A stretch of DNA of 64,000 bases from Hydrocarboniclastica marina (lineage in GTDB: Bacteria; Pseudomonadota; Gammaproteobacteria; Pseudomonadales; Oleiphilaceae), in assembly GCF_004851605.1 (NCBI RefSeq), contig NZ_CP031093.1, positions 868,001 through 932,000 on the forward strand. Direction: 5' to 3'. Shown here piece after piece: positions 18,589-28,210 of this stretch. The notes under the pieces are model-generated. The model made no database searches. It saw only the letters and a list, made by a program, of their open reading frames with translations, and was not told the origin of the DNA. The stretch's first letter is position 1; each line of letters opens with the position of its first letter. The position numbers were made by a program, and so were the translations under genes.

Positions 18589-18949
18589 GCCTCCTCCCTG
18601 CGGACTGATGCCTGTTGCTGGTTGCGGTCAGGTGCATACATCGATCGCATTCCAGGCGAAGGGTAACGTGCGAGTTAGCGTATCGTGCCAACTAGAGTAT
18701 CGGGCCAACTAGAGTATCGTGCCTCCTGGGGCAACGTGCCATTCCGGGGGTCCCGTTGTCCAGAGTATCGTGTGGCTTTGGGCGGCGTTTTGTTTGGGTC
18801 TGTTTCGTTGGGCCCGGTTTGGTTGGGTTCGGTTTGATCGGACATCGGGCCTGACAGGGCGTCTGATTTTCCGGTTCCCAGGCGTTTCAGGTTATCGTGG
18901 CAGTGCCGGTAGCCTCCGGCGCCTTAAACATCGCAGGCATGGAGCAAGA
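18589..18949. other. 361-base intergenic region with short tandem repeats and a GT-rich tract
   Basis: No gene is supported. The stretch holds two 17-base tandem repeats and further partial copies (18680-18723 and near 18763), and a GT-rich degenerate repeat tract at about 18778-18840. The frame of the LON gene is open back to 18719, but this upstream part is repeat-derived low complexity and not family-like. Confidence 0.6.
18680..18723 (+). repeat. Short tandem repeat, 17-base unit
   Basis: GTATCGTGCCAACTAGA at 18680-18696 is repeated at 18697-18713 with one change (T to G) and starts again at 18714-18723 (GTATCGTGCC). The motif AGAGTATCGTG appears once more near 18763. Confidence 0.8.
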
Positions 18950-19522
18950 ATGAAGACACCGCTGTTTCCTCTCAATTCCGTTGTGTTGCCTCGCGGTCGA
19001 GTGCCACTTCAGCTTTTTGAGCCGCGCTATCTGGATATGCTCAGTGAGTGTATGAAGACCAATCGTGGCTTTGTCATCGTCATGCTCAAGGGCGAGAAAG
19101 AGACGGACGCGAACGCGGAGTTCTACGACATCGGTACCTACGTACGGATTGTCGACTTCCGCCAGCTCGAAAACGGCCTTCTCGGGATCACGGTCGAAGG
19201 CGAAGGTAAAGTCGTGGTCATCAAGTCCTGGAAACAGGCTGACGGGTTGCAGATCGGTGAAGTGGAATGGCTTATGGAAGAGCCCGAGCATGCAATTACG
19301 GAAGAGTACGAGGAGCTGGTTTCGGTTTTGCGGGCGCTGGCACAGCATCCGGTCGTGAAAGAGCTGGAAATGCGGATCGACTACACCGATTGCCGGGATG
19401 TAGGCTGGCGACTTACAGAGTTGCTGCCAATCGATAAACACGAAAAACAGCGCATGGTCGAGCTCACCAATCCGCTTGAACGCCTGGGTATTCTGCTCGG
19501 CATCATCCAGCAGATGGAATGA
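18950..19522 (+). CDS. LON substrate-binding-domain protein (stand-alone PF02190)
   Basis: 190-residue protein consisting of the Lon N-terminal domain only: LFPLNSVVLPRGRVPLQLFEPRYLDML, then GTYVRIVDFRQLENGLLGITVEG and a helical C-terminus (LTELLPIDKHEKQRMVEL). No AAA+ or protease domain follows. Stand-alone LON proteins are common in proteobacteria; they may bind or deliver unfolded proteins, but no function is proven. The ATG at 18950 follows GGAGCAAGA, and upstream coding potential is low complexity, so the longer frame from 18719 is rejected. Confidence 0.9.
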   Translation: MKTPLFPLNSVVLPRGRVPLQLFEPRYLDMLSECMKTNRGFVIVMLKGEKETDANAEFYDIGTYVRIVDFRQLENGLLGITVEGEGKVVVIKSWKQADGLQIGEVEWLMEEPEHAITEEYEELVSVLRALAQHPVVKELEMRIDYTDCRDVGWRLTELLPIDKHEKQRMVELTNPLERLGILLGIIQQME

Positions 19523-19627
19523 CATCGGGTGCTTGCGTCGTAGGAAGCCTCCGGAGCCCGAGCGGTTTGCGGGCCTGAGTCCCCATGCAGTGGGCCATCG
19601 CTACACACATCGTCTGATAACGCCAGC

Positions 19628-21076
19628 TCACCCTGCGAGGGGCGCGTAGCGCGCGATAGCCTCCTGCCAACGGAAAGTGCTGTAGCCAAAAATGAGCAGG
19701 AGCCAGATCAGCAAGGCAACGCCCGGCAGCCGCTTCAGTGATAGCGGGTGGCGGTCGTAGCGACTGAAGCTGACTCTCACCATGCCGCAAACTGCCAACC
19801 CCAGCAGCAGCCCACCAACGGTGTCACTGAACCAGTGAACGCCCAGGTACAGCCGGCTTAGTGCGACCAGGAAAATAGGCAGAGCCGCAACCCCGTAAAT
19901 CTTCCAGCGCTGTCGACGCGGAAATTCCTGGGCGATAAAGGCCGCGGCCAAGCCATAGAGAACCGTGACGCCACTACTGTGCCCGCTGGGGTAGGCCGGC
20001 GTGACCGGTGGAAGGTCGACGGTTTCGGGCCGTGCCAGAAACAGACCGTATTTCAGTCCCGTGGTCAGCAGGGTAGTGGCCACACCCGCCAAGACTACGT
20101 GCACAGCCGCCGCCCGATGTCCTGCCCAGAAGAGACCGCCCGCAAACAGCGCGAACCCTGCCCCTAGCAAGAGAGCGTCGCCGCTCAGGGTAATGGCGAT
20201 AAATAGGGGGTCAAGCAGCGGGAACCGTGCCGCCTGAAAAAACTCCATCGTCGCGATGTTGAAATTGTCCAGCCAGGAAGTCTTTATGACAATCAGCGTC
20301 CAGAATGCAAAAAGGGCAAGCGCACTCACCGCCAGCACAATAGATGGCAGCGGAAACTCCCGGGTTTTTCCTCGTGGCCTGGCCAGTGCTGACCATAGCG
20401 CGAAGGCACGGGGATGGCGGCGCAGGTATTTTTCGGTTGCGTTGTACAGGCGTCCCTGGGGCAACAAACCGAGATGGAGGCGGAAAAACAGCGCGAGCAG
20501 GCAGCTGACGGCAACAAGCGCCAGGACCAGGATAGGATAAAAGTGTGGTGGAAGGTCGGGGTCCCGCGCCAGCGACGCACCGACGAGGTAGCCCGGAAGA
20601 ATATAAAGCGGCGCCCAGCCGAGCGCAGAAACCACATTGAACAGGCCGAACCGGCGACCATCCATCCCGAACGCGCCAGCTACCATAGGGATAATCGGCC
20701 TGATCGGCCCTATGAATCTGCCCAGCACGACGCTTTTGCCGCCATGAAGCTGAAAAAAGCCGACCCCACGTTCGAGTGCTGAGGGATAGCGGCTGAAAGG
20801 CCATAAGCTGGGCAGTCGATCCTTGAAGTAACGGCCTATCCAGAAGCTGGCGCTGTCCCCGGCGATGGCGCCGACACATGCCCAGGCCATGGCAGCCCAG
20901 GCTGACAGTTCGTGGGTGCCCGCTACTGCAGCGATCACGAATAGCATTGCCACCCCGGGCACCGCCAGGCCGGCAATCGCCAGCGACTCGAGCATCGCTG
21001 TGCCGGCAATCGCGGCGTTGATCCAGCCTGGGTTGGCCGCCAGCCAATTGTTGAGCGTGTTAAGCCAGTCTTCCAC
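19628..21076 (-). CDS. DedA/SNARE-associated - PAP2 phosphatase fusion membrane protein
   Basis: About 482 residues in two membrane halves. The N-terminal about 190 residues are a DedA/VTT domain (GVGFFQLHGGKSVVLGRFIGPIRPIIPMVAGAFGM), of the class involved in undecaprenyl or phospholipid flipping. The C-terminal half is a PAP2 acid phosphatase with all three motifs: KYGLFLARP, YPSGHSSG and SRLYLGVHWFSD. Together they suggest dephosphorylation and translocation of a polyprenyl or glycerolipid phosphate at the inner membrane. I prefer the GTG at 21076 (AAAGGA upstream); an ATG at 21127 overlapping the previous gene has no ribosome site. It is the last gene of a unit with two GGDEF-like genes. 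Confidence 0.88.
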   Translation of the reverse strand: MEDWLNTLNNWLAANPGWINAAIAGTAMLESLAIAGLAVPGVAMLFVIAAVAGTHELSAWAAMAWACVGAIAGDSASFWIGRYFKDRLPSLWPFSRYPSALERGVGFFQLHGGKSVVLGRFIGPIRPIIPMVAGAFGMDGRRFGLFNVVSALGWAPLYILPGYLVGASLARDPDLPPHFYPILVLALVAVSCLLALFFRLHLGLLPQGRLYNATEKYLRRHPRAFALWSALARPRGKTREFPLPSIVLAVSALALFAFWTLIVIKTSWLDNFNIATMEFFQAARFPLLDPLFIAITLSGDALLLGAGFALFAGGLFWAGHRAAAVHVVLAGVATTLLTTGLKYGLFLARPETVDLPPVTPAYPSGHSSGVTVLYGLAAAFIAQEFPRRQRWKIYGVAALPIFLVALSRLYLGVHWFSDTVGGLLLGLAVCGMVRVSFSRYDRHPLSLKRLPGVALLIWLLLIFGYSTFRWQEAIARYAPLAG

Positions 21077-21104
21077 TTTAGAGGGTATCCTTTCTGTTGA
21101 CAGC

Positions 21105-22133
21105 CTATCCCTGAGCTGGGCTGCCATCAGCTTGAGGCTGGGACCTCGAAGTGAACGGGTCGAGATGGTAGACCCGATTGTGCCCACGTCGCTGTGCTTC
21201 TTCCAGTGCTCTGCTGGCGCTGGCTACAAGCTCCTCAGGGGCCTGATCGCCCGGGTGCCAGGACACGCCCCCAAGGCATGCCGTGGCCGACTCGACAATG
21301 GGCCAGGTACCCTCGGCCACGACACGGCGAATTCTCTCTGCGATGACTCTTACGCCTTCTTCAGGCGTAAACGGCAGGAGTAGTAGGAACTCCCCACGGC
21401 CCAGGTGGTAGTGGCTGTCGCCGGCGCGGATGGTATCCCGAAGCGCATCGCTGACCTTTTCAAGCAGCGGGTGAAGGGAAGTCTCTCCATGCAGGGCCTC
21501 CAGTTCGCCATAGTAGTCAATGGCGAGGTGGAGTAATGAGAGCGGGTGGCCGGTCGACTCCGAGCGGCTGATTTCCCGCCGCAGGGTCTCGTCGAAGTAT
21601 CGTTCGTTGAAAGCACCGGTTACAGGGTCAGTGGTAGTCAACTCGCCCACCCAGCGGGCGTGATGGTGGTAACGATAGGCAAAGACCGCAGCCATTGCGC
21701 CCAAAAGAAGCGCGCTGAGCAAACTTGCGATAGCCAGCAGCCCTTGGGCCTGGGTCAGCATGGCTATTCCCTGCAGCAGTATCAGCAATCCCGCCAGCAG
21801 GAGTCCGCGGTGAAGCGGCAAAAGAAGAAGCGCCAACAGAATAAGCGGAAAAATCCAGAAGCTGGCGAGCTGCGGATTGCTCAGGTTGAGCACGAGTACG
21901 ACGACAGCCATCAACCCCAGAATCAGACCGTGGCCGCTTGCTGACAATTGCTGGCGGTGTACCCATAGGGTGTAGCCTATGCCGCCCGCCGCCAGGGCAA
22001 CCAAGAAAAGCGCGGCGTAGAAGAACCGGTAGAAGCCATAGAGTAGGTTGAGGTAAGCCAGCATGGAGAAGGCAAGAATACACAATGCATAAGCAAGCGT
22101 ATGGATGCGTGTGCGCAAGCGCGTCTCGGTCAC
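21105..22133 (-). CDS. Membrane protein with degenerate GGDEF domain (second of pair)
   Basis: 342 residues: about six transmembrane segments in the first 155 residues, then a diguanylate-cyclase-like fold starting TTDPVTGAFNERYFDETL, equivalent to the DxLTGLxNR start. The active-site motif GGDEF is replaced by GRGEF (HYHLGRGEFLLLLP), losing the second glycine and the aspartate, so cyclase activity is unlikely. It could bind GTP or c-di-GMP or act as a dimerising scaffold. Its start overlaps the stop of the upstream paralogue by 4 bases (ATGA), and the DedA-PAP2 gene follows by about 28 bases. Confidence 0.82.
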   Translation of the reverse strand: MTETRLRTRIHTLAYALCILAFSMLAYLNLLYGFYRFFYAALFLVALAAGGIGYTLWVHRQQLSASGHGLILGLMAVVVLVLNLSNPQLASFWIFPLILLALLLLPLHRGLLLAGLLILLQGIAMLTQAQGLLAIASLLSALLLGAMAAVFAYRYHHHARWVGELTTTDPVTGAFNERYFDETLRREISRSESTGHPLSLLHLAIDYYGELEALHGETSLHPLLEKVSDALRDTIRAGDSHYHLGRGEFLLLLPFTPEEGVRVIAERIRRVVAEGTWPIVESATACLGGVSWHPGDQAPEELVASASRALEEAQRRGHNRVYHLDPFTSRSQPQADGSPAQG

Positions 22134-23134
22134 CGTTCAGCCCCTTCGTCTTCTCGCTGGACATCCCGTCCGGCCCAGGATTGGGTGCGGTTGCCGCCGC
22201 TCACCTGGACCCGTCGTAGCGCTTCGCTCGCCCGCGCCAGCAAGCTGTCTGCATCGTCGCCGACGTTCAGGGCAGTCACCCCGGCCGATAGCGGGAGGGT
22301 GAGAGCGTGTGTGTCCATGAGCTTTGCCGCGACCAGGCGGATGCTGTCGGCCTGGCGCATGGCGCTTGCGGTCTCAAGACAGGGCAGGATCAGCAAAAAA
22401 CCACTCTCGTCAATTCTGTAGTAGCTGTCGAAAGTACGTAACTCCTGGTGTAACACCCGGCCCAGTTGGCGCAATAGCGCGCTTTGATCGGCCGTGGGAA
22501 GCGGCGTGTCTTGCGGATCGAGCGCAAGATGAACTACGGCGAGCGCGGTCCCTTCGCGCTCGCTGCGCTGGATCTCGGTGTGCAGGTCAGCGTGCAAATG
22601 CTCCTGAGTGGAAGCCAGGGTCAAGGTATCCGTTCGCCGCAAGGGCGCCAGTTGCCTTACCTTGACTTCTCGCAGATACACAAACAGACCGGTCAGCAAG
22701 GCCACGAGCAAAAGCGTTGGCACCAACTGATGCCGCAGCGCACCCAGGCCTTTCGGCTCAAGAGCGGCAAGAAGCATGGCGCCGGTGACAAAAACCAGGT
22801 TCAGAACCAATGCCCACCTGATAGGCCAGACCAGGAAGAAAAAGAGGGGCACAAGCAGGGTCCAGAACACCAGTTCCGGTTGCCAGCCGAGAATCGCACT
22901 CAGACCCAGCCCAGCCACCAGAATGCTCGCGGCACGAGCCAATGCGAGCCCCCAGAATGACGAAGACGACCGGTTGGCGAACCAGCCGAGTGCGGCCGTA
23001 CAGCCCAACGCAAGTGAGGTAAGGCCACTCAGAAAGTGGCCGGAAGCCACCAGCGTCGTGGCGAAAACCAGCAAAACCAGCGCACAGAACTGTAGCAGGT
23101 GTCCGATCGGACGGCGGTCGTCGACATCGACCAT
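22130..23134 (-). CDS. Membrane protein with strongly degenerate GGDEF domain (first of pair)
   Basis: 334 residues with about six transmembrane segments followed by a GGDEF-like domain. The domain is recognised by its C-terminal half (LSAGVTALNVGDDADSLLARASEALRRVQVSGGNR). The catalytic loop reads DESGF in place of GGDEF (YYRIDESGFLLILP) and the DxLTGL start is lost (RRTDTLTLASTQEHL). It is almost certainly inactive as a cyclase. It is the first gene of a three-gene minus-strand unit; AGGAG lies 6 bases before the ATG. The divergent gene is proA. Confidence 0.78.
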   Translation of the reverse strand: MVDVDDRRPIGHLLQFCALVLLVFATTLVASGHFLSGLTSLALGCTAALGWFANRSSSSFWGLALARAASILVAGLGLSAILGWQPELVFWTLLVPLFFFLVWPIRWALVLNLVFVTGAMLLAALEPKGLGALRHQLVPTLLLVALLTGLFVYLREVKVRQLAPLRRTDTLTLASTQEHLHADLHTEIQRSEREGTALAVVHLALDPQDTPLPTADQSALLRQLGRVLHQELRTFDSYYRIDESGFLLILPCLETASAMRQADSIRLVAAKLMDTHALTLPLSAGVTALNVGDDADSLLARASEALRRVQVSGGNRTQSWAGRDVQREDEGAER

Positions 23135-23190
23135 GCGTGACTCCTGTAGCCGGCGTGAAATGTCTGGTTCGGATTCCGTGTCAGCGTAGG

Positions 23191-23196
23191 TATAAT
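23191..23196 (+). promoter_or_regulatory. Candidate -10 element upstream of proA
   Basis: A consensus TATAAT lies about 170 bases before proA. The -35 at 17-base spacing (TTCGGA, 23168-23173) is weak. The reverse strand reads TATTAT at nearly the same place, so it may also serve the divergent GGDEF-like gene. Confidence 0.4.
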
Positions 23197-23365
23197 ACTT
23201 CAGGCACGGTCGGGTCCAGGCCAGTGAGCATGCAACTGCAGCTCAAGGAAAGCATAAGGCTGCTGCAGAAAACACGAAAAGTCCACGATAAAACGGTCCG
23301 GCCCCGTTGTTCACAACCGGTCAGTAGCAGAATCAGGCAAAACTTGAAGGCACCGAAGGATTCTT

Positions 23366-24622
23366 ATGGATATCGAGCAATATATGCAGGGCGTCGGGCG
23401 TCGGGCCCGGGCCGCCAGCAGGGCAGTTGCACGCGCCAATAGTGGTGTCAAGAATGCGGCACTACTGGCCATCGCGGACGCGCTTGATCACGCCCGGTCT
23501 GAACTGGAGGCCGAGAACGCACGGGATCTGGCGCAGGCAAAGGAGAACGGCCTCGATGCCGCGATGCTGGACCGGCTTGAGCTGACACCGGCCCGTGTTG
23601 ACAGCATGATAGAGGGCCTGCGACAGGTCGCTGCTCTGCCTGATCCGGTCGGGGTCATCTCGGATATGGCGTTTCAGCCCTCCGGTATCCAGGTCGGGCG
23701 CATGCGTGTGCCCCTGGGCGTCATCGGTATCATCTATGAATCCCGACCCAACGTGACCATTGACGCTGCCAGCCTCTGCCTGAAGTCCGGTAACGCCACC
23801 ATTTTGCGCGGCGGCTCGGAGGCGATTCACTCGAACCAGGCGATAGCGGCCTGCGTCCAGAAAGGTCTTAAGGCTGCGGGCCTGCCAGCGGATGCGGTGC
23901 AAGTCATTGAGACCACGGACCGTGCCGCGGTAGGCCATCTGATCGCCATGCCTGAGTATGTGGACGTTATAGTGCCCCGGGGTGGTAAGGGACTGATCGA
24001 ACGCATCAGTCGTGACGCTCGCGTACCGGTGATCAAACACCTGGACGGTATCTGCCATGTTTTCATTGATCGATCGGCAGACCCGGATAAAGCTCATCGG
24101 GTCACCGTCAATGCTAAAACACAACGCTACGGTACCTGCAATACGCTGGAGACTTTGCTGGTCGACGCGCCTGTTGCCGAAGCCGTGCTGCCCGGTCTGG
24201 CGCATGCATTCTCAGACGCGGGTGTCGAACTGAGGGGTTGTGAGCAGACGCGTTCGATTCTGGGCGGAATCAAGGCCGCGACCGAGGAGGACTGGCGTAC
24301 GGAATACCTGGCACCGATTCTGGCGATCAAGATTGTTGATGGCCTGGATGAAGCCATGGAGCACATAAACACATACAGCTCACAGCACACAGATTCAATC
24401 ATTACCGAGGACTACACCCGTGCACGTCGATTCATCGCTGAAGTTGACTCGGCTTCGGTGATGGTCAACGCGTCGACGCGGTTCGCCGATGGTTTCGAGT
24501 ATGGCCTTGGGGCCGAAATCGGCATCTCTACTGATAAGCTCCATGCGCGCGGCCCGGTCGGGCTCGAAGGACTGACCTCGCAAAAATACGTCGTATTCGG
24601 CGACGGCCACATCCGTCGATGA
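23366..24622 (+). CDS. proA: Gamma-glutamyl phosphate reductase
   Basis: Second enzyme of proline synthesis: it reduces gamma-glutamyl phosphate to glutamate semialdehyde with NADPH. The 418-residue length matches E. coli ProA (417). The aldehyde-dehydrogenase-like catalytic Cys lies in [15 protein letters not shown], and the signature [16 protein letters not shown] is present. GAAGGA precedes the ATG. nadD starts inside its stop (ATGA overlap), coupling the two. proB is not in this window. Confidence 0.97.
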   Translation: MDIEQYMQGVGRRARAASRAVARANSGVKNAALLAIADALDHARSELEAENARDLAQAKENGLDAAMLDRLELTPARVDSMIEGLRQVAALPDPVGVISDMAFQPSGIQVGRMRVPLGVIGIIYESRPNVTIDAASLCLKSGNATILRGGSEAIHSNQAIAACVQKGLKAAGLPADAVQVIETTDRAAVGHLIAMPEYVDVIVPRGGKGLIERISRDARVPVIKHLDGICHVFIDRSADPDKAHRVTVNAKTQRYGTCNTLETLLVDAPVAEAVLPGLAHAFSDAGVELRGCEQTRSILGGIKAATEEDWRTEYLAPILAIKIVDGLDEAMEHINTYSSQHTDSIITEDYTRARRFIAEVDSASVMVNASTRFADGFEYGLGAEIGISTDKLHARGPVGLEGLTSQKYVVFGDGHIRR

Positions 24623-25290
24623 GTTTCGAAGTGCCGGGGTTGCACGTGATGTTTGGGGGGACCTACGATCCGATCCACAACGGTCATCTGCGGGTAGCGG
24701 TTGAGTTGCGCGAAACGCTCGAAGCCCAGTTGTCGGGGACGGCACAGGTTCATCTTGTGCCTTGTCACGTACCACCCCACCGTGCAAATCCCGGGGCCAG
24801 CGCCAGACAGCGTTGTGAGATGCTGGCTTTGGCGATCGACGGCGAGATGAGGCTCGAAGTGGACCCCCGGGAAATCGAACGCCCCGAGCCCTCCTGGTCA
24901 GTTGACACGCTGGCTCAGATGCGGGAAGAGATCGGCGACGATGCGCCATTAGCCATGACCGTGGGTACCGATTCGTTCATGGCGATTGATCGCTGGCACC
25001 GCTGGCGGGAAATCCTTGAGTTGGCCCATATCATTGTCGTTCAGCGCCCGGGATACCGTGTCGGTCCGGGAACTGAAGCCGAGCACCTGCTGTCGACGAG
25101 GCGCGCCGAGCGCGCAGGTGCGCTCACCGAAAAACGGGCGGGACGGATACTGCCCCTGACTCTCTCTTTGCTGGACATCTCGGCGACTGACATCCGCGCC
25201 CGGGTAGCTTCGGGACGATCGCCGCGTTATCTGGTTCCCGATGCGGTCTGGCGCTATATCTGCGACCATTCGCTCTACACTAAACAGTGA
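24619..25290 (+). CDS. nadD: Nicotinate-nucleotide adenylyltransferase
   Basis: Adenylates nicotinate mononucleotide to deamido-NAD in NAD synthesis. The 223-residue protein has the nucleotidyltransferase motif [15 protein letters not shown] near residues 13-27 and the C-terminal [13 protein letters not shown] motif that binds ATP phosphates. It overlaps proA by 4 bases and precedes rsfS, the usual proA-nadD-rsfS-rlmH order. Confidence 0.96.
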   Translation: MSFEVPGLHVMFGGTYDPIHNGHLRVAVELRETLEAQLSGTAQVHLVPCHVPPHRANPGASARQRCEMLALAIDGEMRLEVDPREIERPEPSWSVDTLAQMREEIGDDAPLAMTVGTDSFMAIDRWHRWREILELAHIIVVQRPGYRVGPGTEAEHLLSTRRAERAGALTEKRAGRILPLTLSLLDISATDIRARVASGRSPRYLVPDAVWRYICDHSLYTKQ

Positions 25291-25330
25291 TTCTTATCCC
25301 ATTCGCCCAGACAGGGGCTCAAAGGTATCT

Positions 25331-25696
25331 ATGCAAGCGCAGGAACTGAAAGAATTCGTCATTGAAGTCCTGGAGAACCTCAAAGCACGGGATATTTCCG
25401 TGGTAGATGTGAGTGATCGCACCAGTGTCACGGACTTCATGATCATCGCATCCGGTACCTCCAATCGCCATGTGCGCTCTCTTGCTGAAGAGGTCGTCAC
25501 CTCGGCCAAGGCCCGTGGCATTCGCGCGCCTGGTGTCGAAGGTGGGGCCAATAGCGACTGGGTGCTTGTGGATATGGGGGATGTGGTCGTGCACGTGATG
25601 CTCCCGGCGACACGGGAATTTTATGACATTGAGCGGTTCTGGAGAGATGCTCCGGCCCCGGGGGCAGTGCGTGAGGACTATTTTGGAAACGAGTGA
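25331..25696 (+). CDS. rsfS: Ribosomal silencing factor RsfS
   Basis: 121-residue protein of the RsfS/Iojap family. It binds ribosomal protein L14 and blocks subunit joining under starvation. The family core is visible: DISVVDVSDRTSVTDFMIIASGTSNRHVRSLAEEV and the C-terminal WVLVDMGDVVVHVM...FYDIERFW. The ATG at 25331 follows AAAGG and gives the standard length; the frame is open to 25241 inside nadD but that start is not favoured. Confidence 0.95.
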   Translation: MQAQELKEFVIEVLENLKARDISVVDVSDRTSVTDFMIIASGTSNRHVRSLAEEVVTSAKARGIRAPGVEGGANSDWVLVDMGDVVVHVMLPATREFYDIERFWRDAPAPGAVREDYFGNE

Positions 25697-25741
25697 ATCG
25701 GGCCCGCTCGGTTGGGGAGCATGGGCTGGGCTGGGTAATGC

Positions 25742-26209
25742 ATGCGACTGAAACTTATTGCAGTTGGGCAGAAAATGCCCGGCTGGGTTAATGAAGGTTT
25801 CAGGGAATATGCGCGCCGCCTGCCCCCGGAAATGCCATTGGAACTTATTGAGATTCCCCTGGCCAAACGGGGTCGGAATGCTGATGTCGCCCGACTGGTT
25901 GAACGAGAAGGCGATCTCATGTTGCAGGCAGTGCATGACAATGACTGGGTTGTCGCACTGGACATTCCTGGCAAAGCCTGGAGCACCGAAACGCTTTCGG
26001 AACAGATGCAGCGCTGGCAGATGCAGGGCCAGAACCTGGCGCTGCTGGTCGGTGGGCCTGACGGCCTCGCCCCGGCTTGCCGGGACCGGGCGGCCCAGAG
26101 TTGGTCGCTCTCGACATTGACCCTGCCGCACCCGTTGGTGCGGGTTCTGGTCGCCGAACAGCTTTACCGTGCCTGGACGATTACCCGCAACCATCCGTAT
26201 CACCGTTAG
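25742..26209 (+). CDS. rlmH: 23S rRNA (pseudouridine1915-N3)-methyltransferase
   Basis: SPOUT-class methyltransferase that modifies pseudouridine 1915 of 23S rRNA in assembled 70S ribosomes. The protein is 155 residues, exactly the family size. Motifs are [12 protein letters not shown] at the start, the SAM-knot loop LLVGGPDGL near 100-108 and the C-terminal [20 protein letters not shown]...HPYHR. It lies 45 bases after rsfS. Confidence 0.96.
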   Translation: MRLKLIAVGQKMPGWVNEGFREYARRLPPEMPLELIEIPLAKRGRNADVARLVEREGDLMLQAVHDNDWVVALDIPGKAWSTETLSEQMQRWQMQGQNLALLVGGPDGLAPACRDRAAQSWSLSTLTLPHPLVRVLVAEQLYRAWTITRNHPYHR

Positions 26210-26311
26210 CGCAACAGGCGTTTTTACACTGCCCGGCTGCGGCAACGCTCTACAGACCAGTCACCTATGAAACACGTCGGTTAAATCAGGATCAAGCGCG
26301 AGAATACGTTA

Positions 26312-28210
26312 ATGTGGGGCACCTTCAAAGATACCGCATCGGAGCGGAGGCTATTCCGGAGCCGGGCGGTTATCAGCATGGCTGTCGTCCTCGTGATGAC
26401 CAGCATAGTGGTGGGGCGCTTCTATTATCTCCAGTTGGTACAGCATCAGACCTATACCACCCTTTCGGACAAAAACCGGGTTCAGGTCCAGTCTATTCCG
26501 CCCACCCGTGGTCTCATCTACGACCGTAACGGCGAGTTGCTGGCGCAGAACCGTCCCGTCTTCAGCGTGACCATTGTGCCCGAGCGGGTTGAATCCATAG
26601 ACGGTGTTCTGGGTCGCCTGGACCAGCTAATAGGCATACCTGAGAGTGACGCTGAGCGGTTCCGTAAACGTGTAAAGGAATACCGTCGTCCTTTTGAGCC
26701 AATACCTCTGCGTTACAACCTGACCGAGGATGAAATTGCTCGGTTGGCGGTTCACCGTCACACCTTGCCTGGCGTCGAAGTAGATGCTGAACTGGTGCGT
26801 TATTACCCCCATGCCGAACTCACGGCCCACGCGCTGGGTTATGTTGGTCGAATCAACGAGCAGGAGCTGCGTAATGTCGACCCTGTCGACTACGCCGGCA
26901 CCAACTACATTGGCAAATTGGGCGTGGAGGATGTTTACGAGGACATTCTGCACGGCACCGTTGGCTATCAGAATGTCGAAACCAACGCCCGGGGCCGGGT
27001 GCTTCGGGTTCTGGAAAAACTGAATCCGGTGCCGGGCGACGACTTGCGACTACACCTCGATATACGACTGCAGGCGCTGGCGATGCAGCTTCTGGAAGGG
27101 AGGAGAGGCGCTATCGTTGCCATTGAGCCGAAAACGGGCGGTATCCTGGCGCTTGCCAGTGCACCGAGCTTCGACACCAACAGCTTCGTAACGGGCATCG
27201 ATAGCAAGAGTTATCGCGAGCTGCGCGAGTCCCGCGATCTGCCGCTGTTTAACCGTGCACTTCGGGGACAGTATCCCCCGGGATCTACCATTAAGCCGAT
27301 GATGGCCATTGCCGGTCTGGACAGCGATACGGTGACCCAGCAGAAGACTATTTGGGACCCCGGCTTTTATCGGCTCAGCGGCAACGACCGCGTCTACCGC
27401 GACTGGAAAAGGAGCGGGCATGGCTGGATGAACTTGCGGGAATCTATTTCACAGTCGTGCGACACCTACTTCTACGATATGGGCTACAAGATGGGGGTCG
27501 ACACGATGTCCGATTATCTGGCGAGATTCTCGTTCGGGATGAACGCGACGCTGGACGTGGGTGGGGCCCTTTCCGGCCTGTTACCTACGCGGGAGTGGAA
27601 GCGCGGCCGCCATAACCTGCCCTGGTTCCCAGGGGATTCAGTCAACATGAGTATTGGCCAGGGGTTTTTGCTGACCACCCCTCTCCAACTGGCGACAGCG
27701 ACGGCCATGGTGGCCAACCGGGGCGAATGGGCGGCTCCACGTATGCTGCGGATGCTCAACAAAGATACCGATGCCGCGACTGTTTTACCGGAGAGTCCGC
27801 TGGCCGATCTCGATATCCAGCGCCCTGAAGATTGGGAGTATGTTATTGCCGGCATGAAGGATGTTATGCATGGTCCCAGGGGTACTGCACGCGCCGCTGG
27901 CAAAGGCGCACCCTTTGAAATTGCGGGCAAGTCGGGCACTGCCCAGGTTTTCAGTCTCGCCAAGGATCAGGAGTATGATGCTGAGGAGCTGGCCGAGCGG
28001 TTGCGAGATCACGCGTTGTTTGTCGCTTTTGCGCCAGCTGATAATCCGCAGATCGCTGTTGCGGTCATGGTTGAGAACGGCGGCAGCGGCAGCGGGGTCG
28101 CGGCCCCTATGGCCCGGGAAATGCTGAACGCATGGATCACGGGTTTTTCTGAAGCACCGCCGGGCGGCGAGCCCGGCGGCGACGCCATCGCCCAGATCGA
28201 GGCGCACTGA
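26312..28210 (+). CDS. mrdA: Penicillin-binding protein 2 (peptidoglycan transpeptidase)
   Basis: Class B monofunctional transpeptidase of the elongasome; it cross-links peptidoglycan with RodA. The 632-residue protein has one N-terminal membrane anchor (about residues 22-42), the pedestal domain opening with PPTRGLIYDRNGELLAQN, and the three penicillin-binding motifs: SxxK at Ser325 (PPGSTIKPMM), SxN-type SQSCD and the KSGTAQ box. The stop overlaps the rodA ATG by one base (TGATG). Confidence 0.96.
   Translation: MWGTFKDTASERRLFRSRAVISMAVVLVMTSIVVGRFYYLQLVQHQTYTTLSDKNRVQVQSIPPTRGLIYDRNGELLAQNRPVFSVTIVPERVESIDGVLGRLDQLIGIPESDAERFRKRVKEYRRPFEPIPLRYNLTEDEIARLAVHRHTLPGVEVDAELVRYYPHAELTAHALGYVGRINEQELRNVDPVDYAGTNYIGKLGVEDVYEDILHGTVGYQNVETNARGRVLRVLEKLNPVPGDDLRLHLDIRLQALAMQLLEGRRGAIVAIEPKTGGILALASAPSFDTNSFVTGIDSKSYRELRESRDLPLFNRALRGQYPPGSTIKPMMAIAGLDSDTVTQQKTIWDPGFYRLSGNDRVYRDWKRSGHGWMNLRESISQSCDTYFYDMGYKMGVDTMSDYLARFSFGMNATLDVGGALSGLLPTREWKRGRHNLPWFPGDSVNMSIGQGFLLTTPLQLATATAMVANRGEWAAPRMLRMLNKDTDAATVLPESPLADLDIQRPEDWEYVIAGMKDVMHGPRGTARAAGKGAPFEIAGKSGTAQVFSLAKDQEYDAEELAERLRDHALFVAFAPADNPQIAVAVMVENGGSGSGVAAPMAREMLNAWITGFSEAPPGGEPGGDAIAQIEAH

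Noticed and set aside
23137-23442. Small reading frame upstream of and overlapping proA
   Set aside because: It has no good ribosome site, and proA starts inside it in another frame; it looks like the proA leader rather than a leader peptide.
25319-26245. 308-residue minus-strand frame opposite rsfS and rlmH
   Set aside because: Shadow of two clearly identified genes with typical family lengths.
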